Source of the DNA: Alphaproteobacteria bacterium | GTDB lineage: Bacteria > Pseudomonadota > Alphaproteobacteria > DSM-16000 > Inquilinaceae | NCBI GenBank assembly: GCA_028281265.1 | Contig: JANQKE010000146.1 | Coordinates: 1-43,406 of the forward strand | DNA length: 43,406 bases | Reading direction: 5' to 3' | Shown: piece by piece, positions 35,032-43,311 of the stretch | Numbering within the stretch: position 1 is the first letter of the stretch | Layout: the number at the start of each line of letters is the position of its first letter | Position numbers and translations under genes: made by a program | Notes under the pieces: model-generated | The model's input: the letters and a program-made list of their open reading frames with translations, nothing else | Told to the model about the DNA's origin: nothing | The model's database searches: none

Positions 35032-37871
35032 CCCCGCGTGACGGCACCGGCGCCGAAGGTCTGTACCCGAGCCTCGACTACGACGACGACCACGACTACG
35101 GCACCATGCCGGTCGGCGGCGCGGCGACCGTCACCGTCCGCATCGATGGGGCGGGGATCACGGTGCCGCCCGGCACCTCGGTGATGCGGGCGGCGGCACT
35201 CGCCGGCCGGGACATCCCCAAGCTCTGCGCCACCGACAGCCTGGAGGCCTTCGGCTCGTGCCGGCTCTGCCTGGTGGAGATCGACGGGCGCAAGGGCACG
35301 CCGGCCTCCTGCACTACCCCGGTTGCCGAGGGCATGGTGGTGCACACCCAGACCGAGCGTCTGGCGAAGCTGCGCCGCGGGGTGATGGAGCTCTACATCT
35401 CCGACCACCCGCTCGATTGCCTGACCTGTGCCGCCAACGGCGATTGCGAGCTGCAGGACCGGGCCGGGGAGGTGGGCCTGCGCGACGTCCGCTACGGCTA
35501 TGCCGGGGACAACCATGGCGGCCTGCCCAAGGACCGGAGCAACCCCTATTTCGACTTCGACCCGTCGAAATGCATCGTCTGCTCCCGCTGCGTGCGGGCG
35601 TGCGACGAGATCCAGGGCACGCTGGCGCTGACGGTCCAGGGCCGCGGCTTCGCCTCCTCGATCGCCGCCGGCATCGACGAGGCGTTCTTCGAGTCCGAAT
35701 GCGTGTCCTGCGGCGCGTGCGTGCAGGCCTGCCCGACCGCGACCCTGGTCGAGAAATCGGTGGTCGATCACGGCCAGCCGAGCCGGGAGGTCCTGACCAC
35801 CTGCGCCTATTGCGGTGTGGGCTGTTCGTTCAAGGCGGAGCTCAAGGGCGACACCCTGGTGCGCATGACGCCGCACAAGAACGGCGGCGCCAATGAGGGC
35901 CATTCGTGCGTGAAGGGCCGGTTCGCCTGGGGCTACGCGACGCATCCGGACCGGGTGCTGTCCCCGATGATCCGGGAGTCGATCGACCGGCCCTGGCAAC
36001 CGGTCGATTGGGACACCGCGATCGCCTACACGGCCGACAGGTTCCGCGCCATCCAGGTCGAATACGGACAAGGCGCGATCGGCGGGGTCACCTCCTCCCG
36101 CTGCACCAACGAAGAGGTCTTCGTGGTGCAGAAGATGATCCGGGCGGCGTTCCACAACAACAACGTCGATACTTGCGCCCGGGTCTGCCACTCGCCGACC
36201 GGCTACGGCCTCAAGCAGACCTTCGGCACCTCGGCCGGCACGCAGGATTTCCGCTCGGTCGCCCACAGCGACGTGATCCTGGTGGTCGGCGCCAACCCGA
36301 CCGATGCCCATCCGGTGTTCGCCGCCCGGATGAAGCGCCGGCTGCGGCAGGGGGCGAAGCTGATCGTCATCGACCCGCGGCGGATCGATCTCGTCCGCAG
36401 CCCGCATATCGAAGCCGCCTATCACCTCCCGCTCCAGCCCGGGACCAATGTCGCGCTGATCAACGCGATCGCCCATGTGATCGTCACCGAGGATCTGGTC
36501 GACCGCACCTTCGTTGCGGCCCGGTGCGAGGACGAGAGCTTCCGCCGCTGGGCCGCCTTCGTGGCCGACCCGGCCAACGGCCCGGACGCGATGGCCGCGG
36601 TGACCGGCGTGCCGGCGGATCTGGTGCGAGGGGCGGCCCGGCTCTACGCCACCGGCGGCAACGCCGCGATCTACTATGGTCTCGGCGTGACGGAGCACAG
36701 CCAGGGCTCCTCCATGGTGATGGGCCTGGCGAACCTCGCCATGGCGACCGGGAACGTCGGCCGCGACGGGGTCGGCGTGAACCCGCTGAGGGGCCAGAAC
36801 AACGTGCAGGGGTCCTGCGACATGGGCTCCTTCCCGCATGAGCTGGCGGGCTACCGCCACGTCTCCGACGACGCGGCCCGGACGATGTTCGAAAGCCTGT
36901 GGGGCGTGCCGATCCTGCCGGAGCCGGGCTTGCGCATCCCCAACATGCTGGCCAAGGCCCGCAACGGCGATTTCCGCGGCATCTTCATCCAGGGCGAGGA
37001 CCTGGCCCAGTCCGACCCCAACACCCAGCATGTGACCGAGGCGCTCAAGGCGATGGATCTGGTCGTCGTCCAGGATCTGTTCCTGAACGAGACGGCGGCC
37101 TTCGCCCATGTCTTCCTGCCGGGTACCGCGTTCCTGGAGAAGGACGGCACCTTCACCAACGCCGAACGGCGGATCAATCGGGTCCGGCCGGTGGCCCCGC
37201 CCCGGCAAGGCCTGTCGGAGTGGGAGACGGTATGCCGGCTCGCCACCGCCCTGGGCTATCCGATGCACTACCCCGACGCCGCGGCGATCATGGCGGAGAT
37301 CGCCTCGGTGACCCCGACCTTCCGCGGGGTCAGCTTCGACCTCCTCGACCGGGTCGGCTCGGTCCAGTGGCCGTGCAACGACGCCGCCCCGACCGGCACG
37401 CCGGTGATGCACGCCGACGGCTTCGTCCGCGGCAAGGGCCGGTTCATGCTGACCCAGTTCGTGCCGACCGAGGAACGGACGACCCGCAAATACCCGCTGC
37501 TGCTGACCACCGGACGCATCCTGACCCAGTACAATGTCGGCGCGCAGACCCGGCGCACGCCGAACCATCTCTGGCACGGGGCCGACACGCTGGAGATCCA
37601 TCCGGCCGATGCGGAGGCCCGCGGCATCGGCGAGGGCGATCCGGTCACGCTGGCCAGCCGCATCGGCCGCATCTCGCTGCAGGCGGAGATCAGCGACCGG
37701 CTGCCGCCCGGCGTGGTCTACACCACCTTCCACCACCCGGTGACCGGTGCGAACGTGGTCACGACCGAGCTCTCCGACTGGGCCACCAACTGCCCGGAAT
37801 ACAAGGTGACGGCCGTCGAGGTCTCCCCGGCGGTAACGGCGGAGACGGCCCATCGGGAGGCGGCGGAATGA
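35028..37871 (+). CDS. fdsA: Formate dehydrogenase, catalytic alpha subunit (Mo-bisMGD)
   Basis: 947 residues. Order: [2Fe-2S] domain (C67, C78, C81, C95); His-Cys3 cluster (H127, C131, C134, C140); two ferredoxin-type [4Fe-4S] clusters (C182/185/188/192 and C225/228/231/235); catalytic-domain [4Fe-4S] (C259, C262, C266, C294); then the Mo-bisMGD domain. The molybdenum ligand is Cys387 in CARVCHSPT, followed by the conserved His388: the Cys, not selenocysteine, form. It oxidises formate to CO2 in the cytoplasm. The start at 35028 overlaps fdsB. The Asp-rich N-terminal stretch DYDDDHDYG is a small oddity. Confidence 0.97.
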   Translation: MTPRDGTGAEGLYPSLDYDDDHDYGTMPVGGAATVTVRIDGAGITVPPGTSVMRAAALAGRDIPKLCATDSLEAFGSCRLCLVEIDGRKGTPASCTTPVAEGMVVHTQTERLAKLRRGVMELYISDHPLDCLTCAANGDCELQDRAGEVGLRDVRYGYAGDNHGGLPKDRSNPYFDFDPSKCIVCSRCVRACDEIQGTLALTVQGRGFASSIAAGIDEAFFESECVSCGACVQACPTATLVEKSVVDHGQPSREVLTTCAYCGVGCSFKAELKGDTLVRMTPHKNGGANEGHSCVKGRFAWGYATHPDRVLSPMIRESIDRPWQPVDWDTAIAYTADRFRAIQVEYGQGAIGGVTSSRCTNEEVFVVQKMIRAAFHNNNVDTCARVCHSPTGYGLKQTFGTSAGTQDFRSVAHSDVILVVGANPTDAHPVFAARMKRRLRQGAKLIVIDPRRIDLVRSPHIEAAYHLPLQPGTNVALINAIAHVIVTEDLVDRTFVAARCEDESFRRWAAFVADPANGPDAMAAVTGVPADLVRGAARLYATGGNAAIYYGLGVTEHSQGSSMVMGLANLAMATGNVGRDGVGVNPLRGQNNVQGSCDMGSFPHELAGYRHVSDDAARTMFESLWGVPILPEPGLRIPNMLAKARNGDFRGIFIQGEDLAQSDPNTQHVTEALKAMDLVVVQDLFLNETAAFAHVFLPGTAFLEKDGTFTNAERRINRVRPVAPPRQGLSEWETVCRLATALGYPMHYPDAAAIMAEIASVTPTFRGVSFDLLDRVGSVQWPCNDAAPTGTPVMHADGFVRGKGRFMLTQFVPTEERTTRKYPLLLTTGRILTQYNVGAQTRRTPNHLWHGADTLEIHPADAEARGIGEGDPVTLASRIGRISLQAEISDRLPPGVVYTTFHHPVTGANVVTTELSDWATNCPEYKVTAVEVSPAVTAETAHREAAE

Positions 37872-38674
37872 CCCGGGCCGAAGACCGCCCCCGGCTCGCG
37901 GTCCACCGCACGGTCCGGATCCGTCCGTCCGCCGGGCCCCCGGTCGCCTGGGGGATCGCCGAGGAGGTGCCGGTCCAGATCGGCTTCAACGGGGCGGCCT
38001 GGATGGTGATGATGGCCACGCCGCGGGATCTCGAGGATCTCGCGGTGGGCCTGGCGATCACCGAGGACGCGCTGGACGCGGCCGGTCAGATCGATGCCGT
38101 CACCCTGACGGAGACCGCTGACGGCGTCGTCGCCGACCTGTCCGTCGATCCCGAGGTGTTGGATGCCTGCGCCCTGCGGCGCCACGCCCAGACCGGCGGC
38201 ACGAGCTGCGGGCTGTGCGGCGTTGCCACCCTGGCCGAGGCGATCCGCCGGCCCGATACGTCGGCCGGGGGCCGGCCGGGGGTCGGCACGGCGGCGATCG
38301 CCCGCGCTTTCGCCGGCCTGTCCGACCATCAGCCGATCAACGCCGCCACCCACAGCGTGCACGCCGCGGCCTGGTGCGCGCTCGACGGCACGATCCGCCT
38401 GGTGCGGGAGGATGTCGGCCGCCACAACGCGCTCGACAAGCTGATCGGGGCGTTGGCCCGCTCGACCGGGCTCGACGGTCGCGGCTTTCTGACCTTGTCG
38501 AGCCGGTGCAGTTTCGAGCTGGTCACCAAGGCCGCCCACACCGCCGCCTCGGCGCTGGCCACCGTCTCCGCCCCCACTGGCACGGCCCTGGATCTGGCGG
38601 CCGAGATCGGCCTGCCGCTGGCTTGCCGTGGCCCCGGCGGCGCGGTGATCCGCTTCGATGCGGCGGGCGCCTGA
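37868..38674 (+). CDS. fdhD: Formate dehydrogenase accessory sulfurtransferase FdhD
   Basis: 268 residues. FdhD (also called FdsC in this operon) passes sulfur from a desulfurase to the Mo-bisMGD cofactor before insertion into the catalytic subunit. The key cysteines are C114 and C117 in TSCGLCGVATL. EEVPVQIGFNG, HSVHAAAW, REDVGRHNALDKLIG, LSSRCSFELVTKAA and PTGTALDLA are family blocks. The ATG overlaps the fdsA stop by four bases. The desulfurases at 17-25 kb are possible sulfur sources. Confidence 0.94.
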   Translation: MTRAEDRPRLAVHRTVRIRPSAGPPVAWGIAEEVPVQIGFNGAAWMVMMATPRDLEDLAVGLAITEDALDAAGQIDAVTLTETADGVVADLSVDPEVLDACALRRHAQTGGTSCGLCGVATLAEAIRRPDTSAGGRPGVGTAAIARAFAGLSDHQPINAATHSVHAAAWCALDGTIRLVREDVGRHNALDKLIGALARSTGLDGRGFLTLSSRCSFELVTKAAHTAASALATVSAPTGTALDLAAEIGLPLACRGPGGAVIRFDAAGA

Positions 38675-38683
38675 GACGATCCG

Positions 38684-38899
38684 ATGCGCGACGCCGATCT
38701 GATCCGCATGACCCGCCAGATCGCGGCGTTCTACGAGCCCTATCCGGAGGCCGAGGCGGTGGCCGGGATCGCCACCCATCTGCGCTCCTTCTGGGATCCG
38801 GCGATGCGGGCCCAGCTCGACGCGCTGGCCGAGACCGACCCCGACCGCTTCGCCGCCCGCGTCCTTGCCGCCGTCCGGAGTTTACGGGCGCCCACCTGA
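38684..38899 (+). CDS. fdsD: Formate dehydrogenase, delta subunit
   Basis: 71 residues, the small delta subunit that ends fds operons. It begins with RDADLIRMTRQIAAFYEPYP and contains AVAGIATHLRSFWDPAMRAQL, the family's conserved I-A-x-H-x-x-x-F-W-x-P-x-M-R motif. It has no cofactor site and is thought to help assembly or stability of the complex. It is 9 bp after fdhD. Confidence 0.9.
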   Translation: MRDADLIRMTRQIAAFYEPYPEAEAVAGIATHLRSFWDPAMRAQLDALAETDPDRFAARVLAAVRSLRAPT

Positions 38900-38993
38900 C
38901 CGGGGTCGGCCACAGCCGCTGGTCGATCTTGCGGCACCCATGATCGCGTGCTGAGTTTCACCCCCTGGGCCCGAAGCGGGGGGAGGGGGCGGT

Positions 38994-41900
38994 GTGATCG
39001 CACCGATGCGGTACGGGGTTTGCGCGGTCCTGGCGGTTCTGCTGGTCATCCTGGTCCAGCCGGCCGATCCTCCCACCCTCCTGTTGGTCGCGATCCTTGC
39101 GGGCCTGGCGCTATGGGCCCTGCTCGCCGTGCCGGCCTCCCAGGTCGCGGTTCTGGGCGCAGGGCTGATCCTGCCCGCCCTGATCGCGGTCTTCCTGCCG
39201 GGGATCGCCGTGGCCTGGGTGGCGGCGGCTCTGCTCTTGGGGGGGACGGTGTATCGGATCGCAGACCTCAGGCTCACGCTCATCAGGACGATCGCCGGCT
39301 GGCCGACGGGGTGGATCGTGGCGACGATCGCTTTGGCCCTGCTGGCCTTTGCCGCCGGCGCGCTGAGCTTCACGGAGCGGTACGACACCTATTGCGCGCC
39401 GGTCGACACCGCGGACCGGCCGGTGCTGCTGGGACGATCGGTTACCTGCCTGGTCGACAACCTGCATCGGGCCGGGGCGCTGTTCGCGCTCGGCGCCGAC
39501 TGGGCGTTCGAGACCCGGCCGGGCATCGACCCGGTGCCGTTCGGCTGGGAGGTGCAGATCCTGCGCATCGTCATGCCGCTGGTCGCGGTCGGCGGCATTC
39601 TGCTGCTGGTCCTGCGCTGGCTGGGCTGGCGCCTGCACGAGGTGACGATGCCGCGGCGGGGCCATACGGTCGTCGCCGGGCTGGGGCAGGCCGGAGGCAT
39701 CCTCGCAAGCCACTGGGACATCCGCCGCGACGGCCCGGTGCTGTTCGTCGACCGCAACCCGGACCCGGCGATCGCCCGGCGGACCCGGCGCCGCGGCATC
39801 CCGGTGATCGTCGGCGACGTGCTGCGGGACGACCGGGTGCTCAAGCGCACCAAGGCGCATCGCGCCGCCCGGGTGATCTGTCTGTTGCCCGAGGACGGCG
39901 CCAATATCGATATGGCGCTGAGCGTCCAGCGGCTGTGCGACCGGGGCGGCAGGCGGGGCACAGGCGGGCCGGCCGGGCGCCGGTCCTTCTGGGACACGTT
40001 GCATCGCCGGCTGCGCCGGGCGGCCGTCGGGCCGGACTTCGAGGCTCGCACCCGGCCGGACCCGGTGATCCAGGTCCATGTCGATCATCCGCAACTGGTC
40101 GGCCGGCTGGAGTATTACGAGAAGATCACGCATATGAGCGCGATCGATGTCCGGTTCCTGAACCTCTATACCGAAGCCGCGATCGGGCTGCTCCTGGACA
40201 ACCCGCCGGCCCTGTTCGCCGACCTGCAAGGCCAGGCCCGGGTGCATCTGGCGATCTACGGCTTCGGCTTCATGGGCCGGCAGGTGCTGGCGGAGGCCTT
40301 GCGCCATTGCCACTACCGCAATGCCAGCCGGCCGCTGATCAGCATCGTCGACCACGAGGCTGCGCGGGTCGCCGGCCTGCTGCGGCGGGAGGCGCCGGAG
40401 CTCGACCAGGTGGCCGACATCGCGGTCTACGAGCACACCTTCTTCCGGGCGGCCCTGTCGCTCGACGCGCTGTCCGAAGCAGCACCGGCCGGGACGTTCG
40501 GACAGCCGCCGGAGCGGGATAGCCGGACGAAGGCACAGCCTTTCGGCGCGCCGGTCACCGCCCACATCCTGTGTTTCGATGACGAGGTGCGGGCGCTCGG
40601 CTTGGGGCTGGCGCTGCGGGAACAGCTTCTGATCCCGCCCAAGGCCAACGCGCCGATCTTCGTCCGGCTCAAGCGGCAGGCGGGGCTGGCCGCCCTCTTG
40701 GCGAGCCACGCCGGCCGGAAGGAGTTGCCCGACGGCCTCTACCCGTTCGGGATGTTGGACACCGTGCTGACCCCCGATGCGCTCAAGGACGCGCGGATCG
40801 ATGCGCTCGCCCAAGGCATCCATTTCGCCTATCAGGAGAAGCGGCGCGACGAGGGCGCGCATATCCCGGTCAAACCCTGGCCGGAGCTCGAAGACACCCA
40901 CCGACGGACCAGCCGCCGCGCCGCCGTGCATGCGTTCGCCAAGCTGACCGGGTTCGACTACGACATCCGGCCGCCCGATCGGTCGACCCCGCTGCCGGCG
41001 GCCCCGGCGACGATCGACGCGACGGATCGGGAGCGTCTGGCCGAGCTCGAGCACCGGCGGTTCATGGCCTCCCACCGGATGGCCGGGCATGTGCGGGCCG
41101 ACCGCCGGTCGGACGCGCTGAAGCGGCACGCCCAGCTCGTCGACTGGTCCGACCTGAGTGAGTCGATGCGGGACAATGACCGGCGGCTGACCGCATCGCT
41201 GCCGGGCCTGATGGCCGCGGACCGCCGGACGTTGGAAGGGCTGGCAGCCCAGCAGGATCAGAAGCCGTCCGATATCGACACGGTGTGGGCGGCCCTCAAG
41301 CCGGTGGCCCTGTCGGTCCGGCCGATCCGCCGGCTGGGGGTGATCGCGCTGCCCGACGGCGACCCCGACGTCATGGCCTTGCGCGAGGCTCGGCCCCTGA
41401 CCGCGACCGATCTGTCCGCCGCGGCGGACCGGCTGGTCCGCGACAGGCTCACCGTCCGGGGATCGGTGGCCGGGGGCTCGATGTCGACCCCGAGGGTCGT
41501 GCCGCAGCAAGGTGCCGGTGACGCGCTGGTCGTCGAGGCCGGGGAGGCGGTGCATCTCTGGACCACCCTGACCACCGGGGCGGAGCGGGCGGTGGCCGAG
41601 GCGGTGGCGGCGCGGCGGGGCTGGCCGCTGGTGGCCGAGACGAAGCGGGACAGCGTGGTGCGCGGCGTCGCCGTGTCGCCGCCGCCGCCCTTCTGGGCGC
41701 CGCGGATCACCGCGCTGTTACCCCTGCCGCATGAGCTGTGGGAGCGCGGATCGATCTTCGCCCCGCCCGACGGCGGCGAGACCGCGCCCCGGGAGGCCCA
41801 GACGGCGTTCACCGAGTTGATCGGCAGCCAGGAGGTGCGCTACGTCGAACTGCCGATGCTCGACGCCGACGGCGGCCTGGCCCTGGCCGGCTGGGGAGAG

Positions 41901-42239
41901 GCGCCGACCGGGAGCAGCACTGACGGGGAGCGGGCGGCAGCGGCGGCCATTGAGGCCGAGCGTATCGAGGCCCAGCGCCGGCAATGGCTGCTGGCCCTGG
42001 CCCATCTGCGGCGCGCCTGCGCCCCGGTCTGGCTGCTGGTCCGCTGCGACGCGGAGTTCGATCTGGTGAACACCTGGTGGTCCCGGCACGCGCCGACGAT
42101 CCGATCGGACCTGGTCCCGGCCCCCCAGGCCCTGCTGCCCGTCAAGGACCTGACCGCTGATCTCCTGACCGACCGGCTGACGGTCTGTCCGATAGGCGAC
42201 TTCTCTGCAGAGAGCATGAACGAGATCGCCCCGTCATGA
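38994..42239 (+). CDS. Membrane protein with two TrkA-N-like Rossmann domains and a RyR domain
   Basis: 1081 residues. N-terminal hydrophobic segments lie at about 8-23, 28-46, 50-85, 107-125 and 188-210. Then a Rossmann unit like TrkA-N/RCK (GHTVVAGLGQAGG, VLFVDRNPD, VIVGDVLRDD; about 223-310) and a second (VHLAIYGFGFMGRQVL, SIVDHEA; about 417-465). A RyR-type domain follows at about 628-740 (WPELEDTHRRTSRRAAVHAFAKL..., LAELEHRRFMASHRMAGHVRAD..., VDWSDLSES...NDRRLTASLPGLM). Residues 741-1081 have no domain I recognise. No K+ filter (TVGYG) is seen, so it is not a plain potassium channel. RyR repeats in bacteria have been suggested to sense nucleotides. The GTG at 38994 follows GGGGGGAGGGGG; it lies 94 bp after fdsD and may be a separate unit. 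Confidence 0.7.
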   Translation: MIAPMRYGVCAVLAVLLVILVQPADPPTLLLVAILAGLALWALLAVPASQVAVLGAGLILPALIAVFLPGIAVAWVAAALLLGGTVYRIADLRLTLIRTIAGWPTGWIVATIALALLAFAAGALSFTERYDTYCAPVDTADRPVLLGRSVTCLVDNLHRAGALFALGADWAFETRPGIDPVPFGWEVQILRIVMPLVAVGGILLLVLRWLGWRLHEVTMPRRGHTVVAGLGQAGGILASHWDIRRDGPVLFVDRNPDPAIARRTRRRGIPVIVGDVLRDDRVLKRTKAHRAARVICLLPEDGANIDMALSVQRLCDRGGRRGTGGPAGRRSFWDTLHRRLRRAAVGPDFEARTRPDPVIQVHVDHPQLVGRLEYYEKITHMSAIDVRFLNLYTEAAIGLLLDNPPALFADLQGQARVHLAIYGFGFMGRQVLAEALRHCHYRNASRPLISIVDHEAARVAGLLRREAPELDQVADIAVYEHTFFRAALSLDALSEAAPAGTFGQPPERDSRTKAQPFGAPVTAHILCFDDEVRALGLGLALREQLLIPPKANAPIFVRLKRQAGLAALLASHAGRKELPDGLYPFGMLDTVLTPDALKDARIDALAQGIHFAYQEKRRDEGAHIPVKPWPELEDTHRRTSRRAAVHAFAKLTGFDYDIRPPDRSTPLPAAPATIDATDRERLAELEHRRFMASHRMAGHVRADRRSDALKRHAQLVDWSDLSESMRDNDRRLTASLPGLMAADRRTLEGLAAQQDQKPSDIDTVWAALKPVALSVRPIRRLGVIALPDGDPDVMALREARPLTATDLSAAADRLVRDRLTVRGSVAGGSMSTPRVVPQQGAGDALVVEAGEAVHLWTTLTTGAERAVAEAVAARRGWPLVAETKRDSVVRGVAVSPPPPFWAPRITALLPLPHELWERGSIFAPPDGGETAPREAQTAFTELIGSQEVRYVELPMLDADGGLALAGWGEAPTGSSTDGERAAAAAIEAERIEAQRRQWLLALAHLRRACAPVWLLVRCDAEFDLVNTWWSRHAPTIRSDLVPAPQALLPVKDLTADLLTDRLTVCPIGDFSAESMNEIAPS

Positions 42240-42293
42240 CGGCAGAACCGGCGCTGCCTCGTGGGACGGCCGCGCCGGGGCTCCCGCCCGTCG

Positions 42294-42773
42294 CTACACC
42301 AGCGTGGTGCGGATGCCGGGCCAGTTGGCGTCGGCCTGGCGGATGAAGCCGGCGCGGTTTTGGTCCCAGCGGTCGCGGACCCGCAGGTCGAAGTTCAGAT
42401 AGAGCTTGCCGCCGTCCGGCGTCCAGGCCTCGGGGACGGTCGGGGCGACGTAGCCCTGCGCCATCGCGAACGCGCAATAGCCGCCATATTGCGGTGCCCA
42501 GCGGGTGGGCTCGGCCAGGAACCGGTCGCGGTTCGCGGCCGTGGCGAAGCGCCAGACCGCACCGTCCCAGTCGGCGGTGATGTCCGGCCGACCGGCGACG
42601 GGGCCGTTGCCGTCGAAATAGGCGACCGTGTCGCTGCCGTCGATGGCGATCCGGTCCTCGACATAGACCGGGCTGGCGGCAGCGGGGCGAAGGGGCACCA
42701 GGGCGGGTACCGCCAGGGCAGCGGCGGTCAGCGCCAGGGTGCGGCGGCGGGTAAGATGCGGGGCGGTCGACAT
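42294..42773 (-). CDS. Exported YHS-domain protein
   Basis: 159 residues. A twin-arginine-like signal (RRRTLALTAAALAVPALVPL) ends near AAASP. A YHS-type domain covers about residues 45-105: DGSDTVAYFDGNGPVAGRPD, WRFATAANRDRFLAEPTRWAPQYGGYCAFAMAQG, the usual pattern of small periplasmic YHS proteins. The rest (YLNFDLRVRDRWDQN...NWPGI) also fits this group, of unknown function, often linked to metal handling. I choose the ATG at 42773 with GGAGGAC upstream. It converges with the RyR/TrkA-N gene, 54 bp apart. Confidence 0.85.
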   Translation of the reverse strand: MSTAPHLTRRRTLALTAAALAVPALVPLRPAAASPVYVEDRIAIDGSDTVAYFDGNGPVAGRPDITADWDGAVWRFATAANRDRFLAEPTRWAPQYGGYCAFAMAQGYVAPTVPEAWTPDGGKLYLNFDLRVRDRWDQNRAGFIRQADANWPGIRTTLV

Positions 42774-43212
42774 GGAAGACAGTCCTCCGGCATGCGGGGT
42801 CGGCATCGGGATCGGAAACCGGCGGGATCGCAGTCCCGTCCGGTCCCGTCCCCACAGATGGTCGCTTGTCCGCCACGATCGAAATCACCCCGCTTCACAG
42901 CCCGGCGATCGACCGGCGAGCGGTCAGATAGGGAGCCTCACCAGGATGTCCCCGTATGGGGGCCGTTTCCCGGCATTGGGGACGTCCAGGGCAGCGAAGC
43001 CACGGCACCAAGGGTCACCCTTGACGTTTCGAACGCCCGGAAAAGACAGACCCGCAAGAGCGTCGGAGACGCTGGGGAGAGCGTGAACGAACCCCGGCAC
43101 GCGGGGTTCGCCCGCACTGCTCAGATCGCCATGGACCGGCGCAAGCGCCCGCTGGTCGAGATGGGTTACGCCGTTGATCTGGCGAACGGCCAAATACGGG
43201 CACCCCGCGATC
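42774..43212. other. Gene-poor region with several small hairpins
   Basis: 439 bp. No reading frame has a recognisable domain. Inverted repeats: CCCCGTATGGGG (42950-42961) within a wider GTCCCC/GGGGAC pair (42948-42983), GCGTCGGAGACGC (43060-43072), and GAACCCCG/CGGGGTTC (43089-43109). A minus-strand frame at 42924-43193 (89 codons) is open but looks unlike a normal protein. Dense local pairing could mean a structured RNA or a repeat relic. Confidence 0.4.
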
Positions 43213-43252
43213 TTAGAGCATCCTGCGTCCGAACGGACGCAGGATGCTCTAA
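43213..43252. repeat. Dispersed palindromic repeat family 1, copy 3, hairpin one
   Basis: Perfect 40-bp palindrome: arms TTAGAGCATCCTGCGTCCG (43213-43231) and its exact complement (43234-43252), with AA between. It shares AGAGCATC and TGCGTCCG with the copies at 7.3 and 28.1 kb. The spacer TTCTTTAAACTAGATCAT leads to hairpin two. Confidence 0.85.
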
Positions 43253-43262
43253 TTCTTTAAAC

Positions 43263-43310
43263 TAGATCATCCTGCGTTCAGATGAGTCCATCTGAACGCA
43301 GGATGATCTA
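43263..43310. repeat. Family 1, copy 3, hairpin two
   Basis: Perfect 22-bp arms (43263-43284 and 43289-43310; outer part TAGATCATCCTGCGTTCAG) with an AGTC loop. It ends at CTA, directly at the edge of the insertion sequence. The stem shares ATCCTGCGT with hairpin one but then diverges, so the two hairpins are related but not copies. Confidence 0.85.
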
Positions 43311-43311
43311 A

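Noticed and set aside
36177-36199. Possible selenocysteine formate dehydrogenase
   Set aside because: The metal-ligand codon of FdsA is an ordinary Cys codon in CARVCHSPT; no in-frame TGA is involved.
34431-37853. 1140-codon open frame antisense to fdsB/fdsA
   Set aside because: It lies opposite coding sequence with clear FdsA motifs, is full of His/Arg/Gly/Asp runs typical of antisense GC-rich frames and has no domain.
39111-41555. 814-codon antisense frame under the RyR/TrkA-N gene
   Set aside because: The composition is that of a shadow frame; the sense frame has membrane segments, Rossmann motifs and a strong ribosome site.
42924-43193. 89-codon minus-strand frame
   Set aside because: Overlaps several hairpins, has no domain and no convincing ribosome site; left as an open question in the findings.
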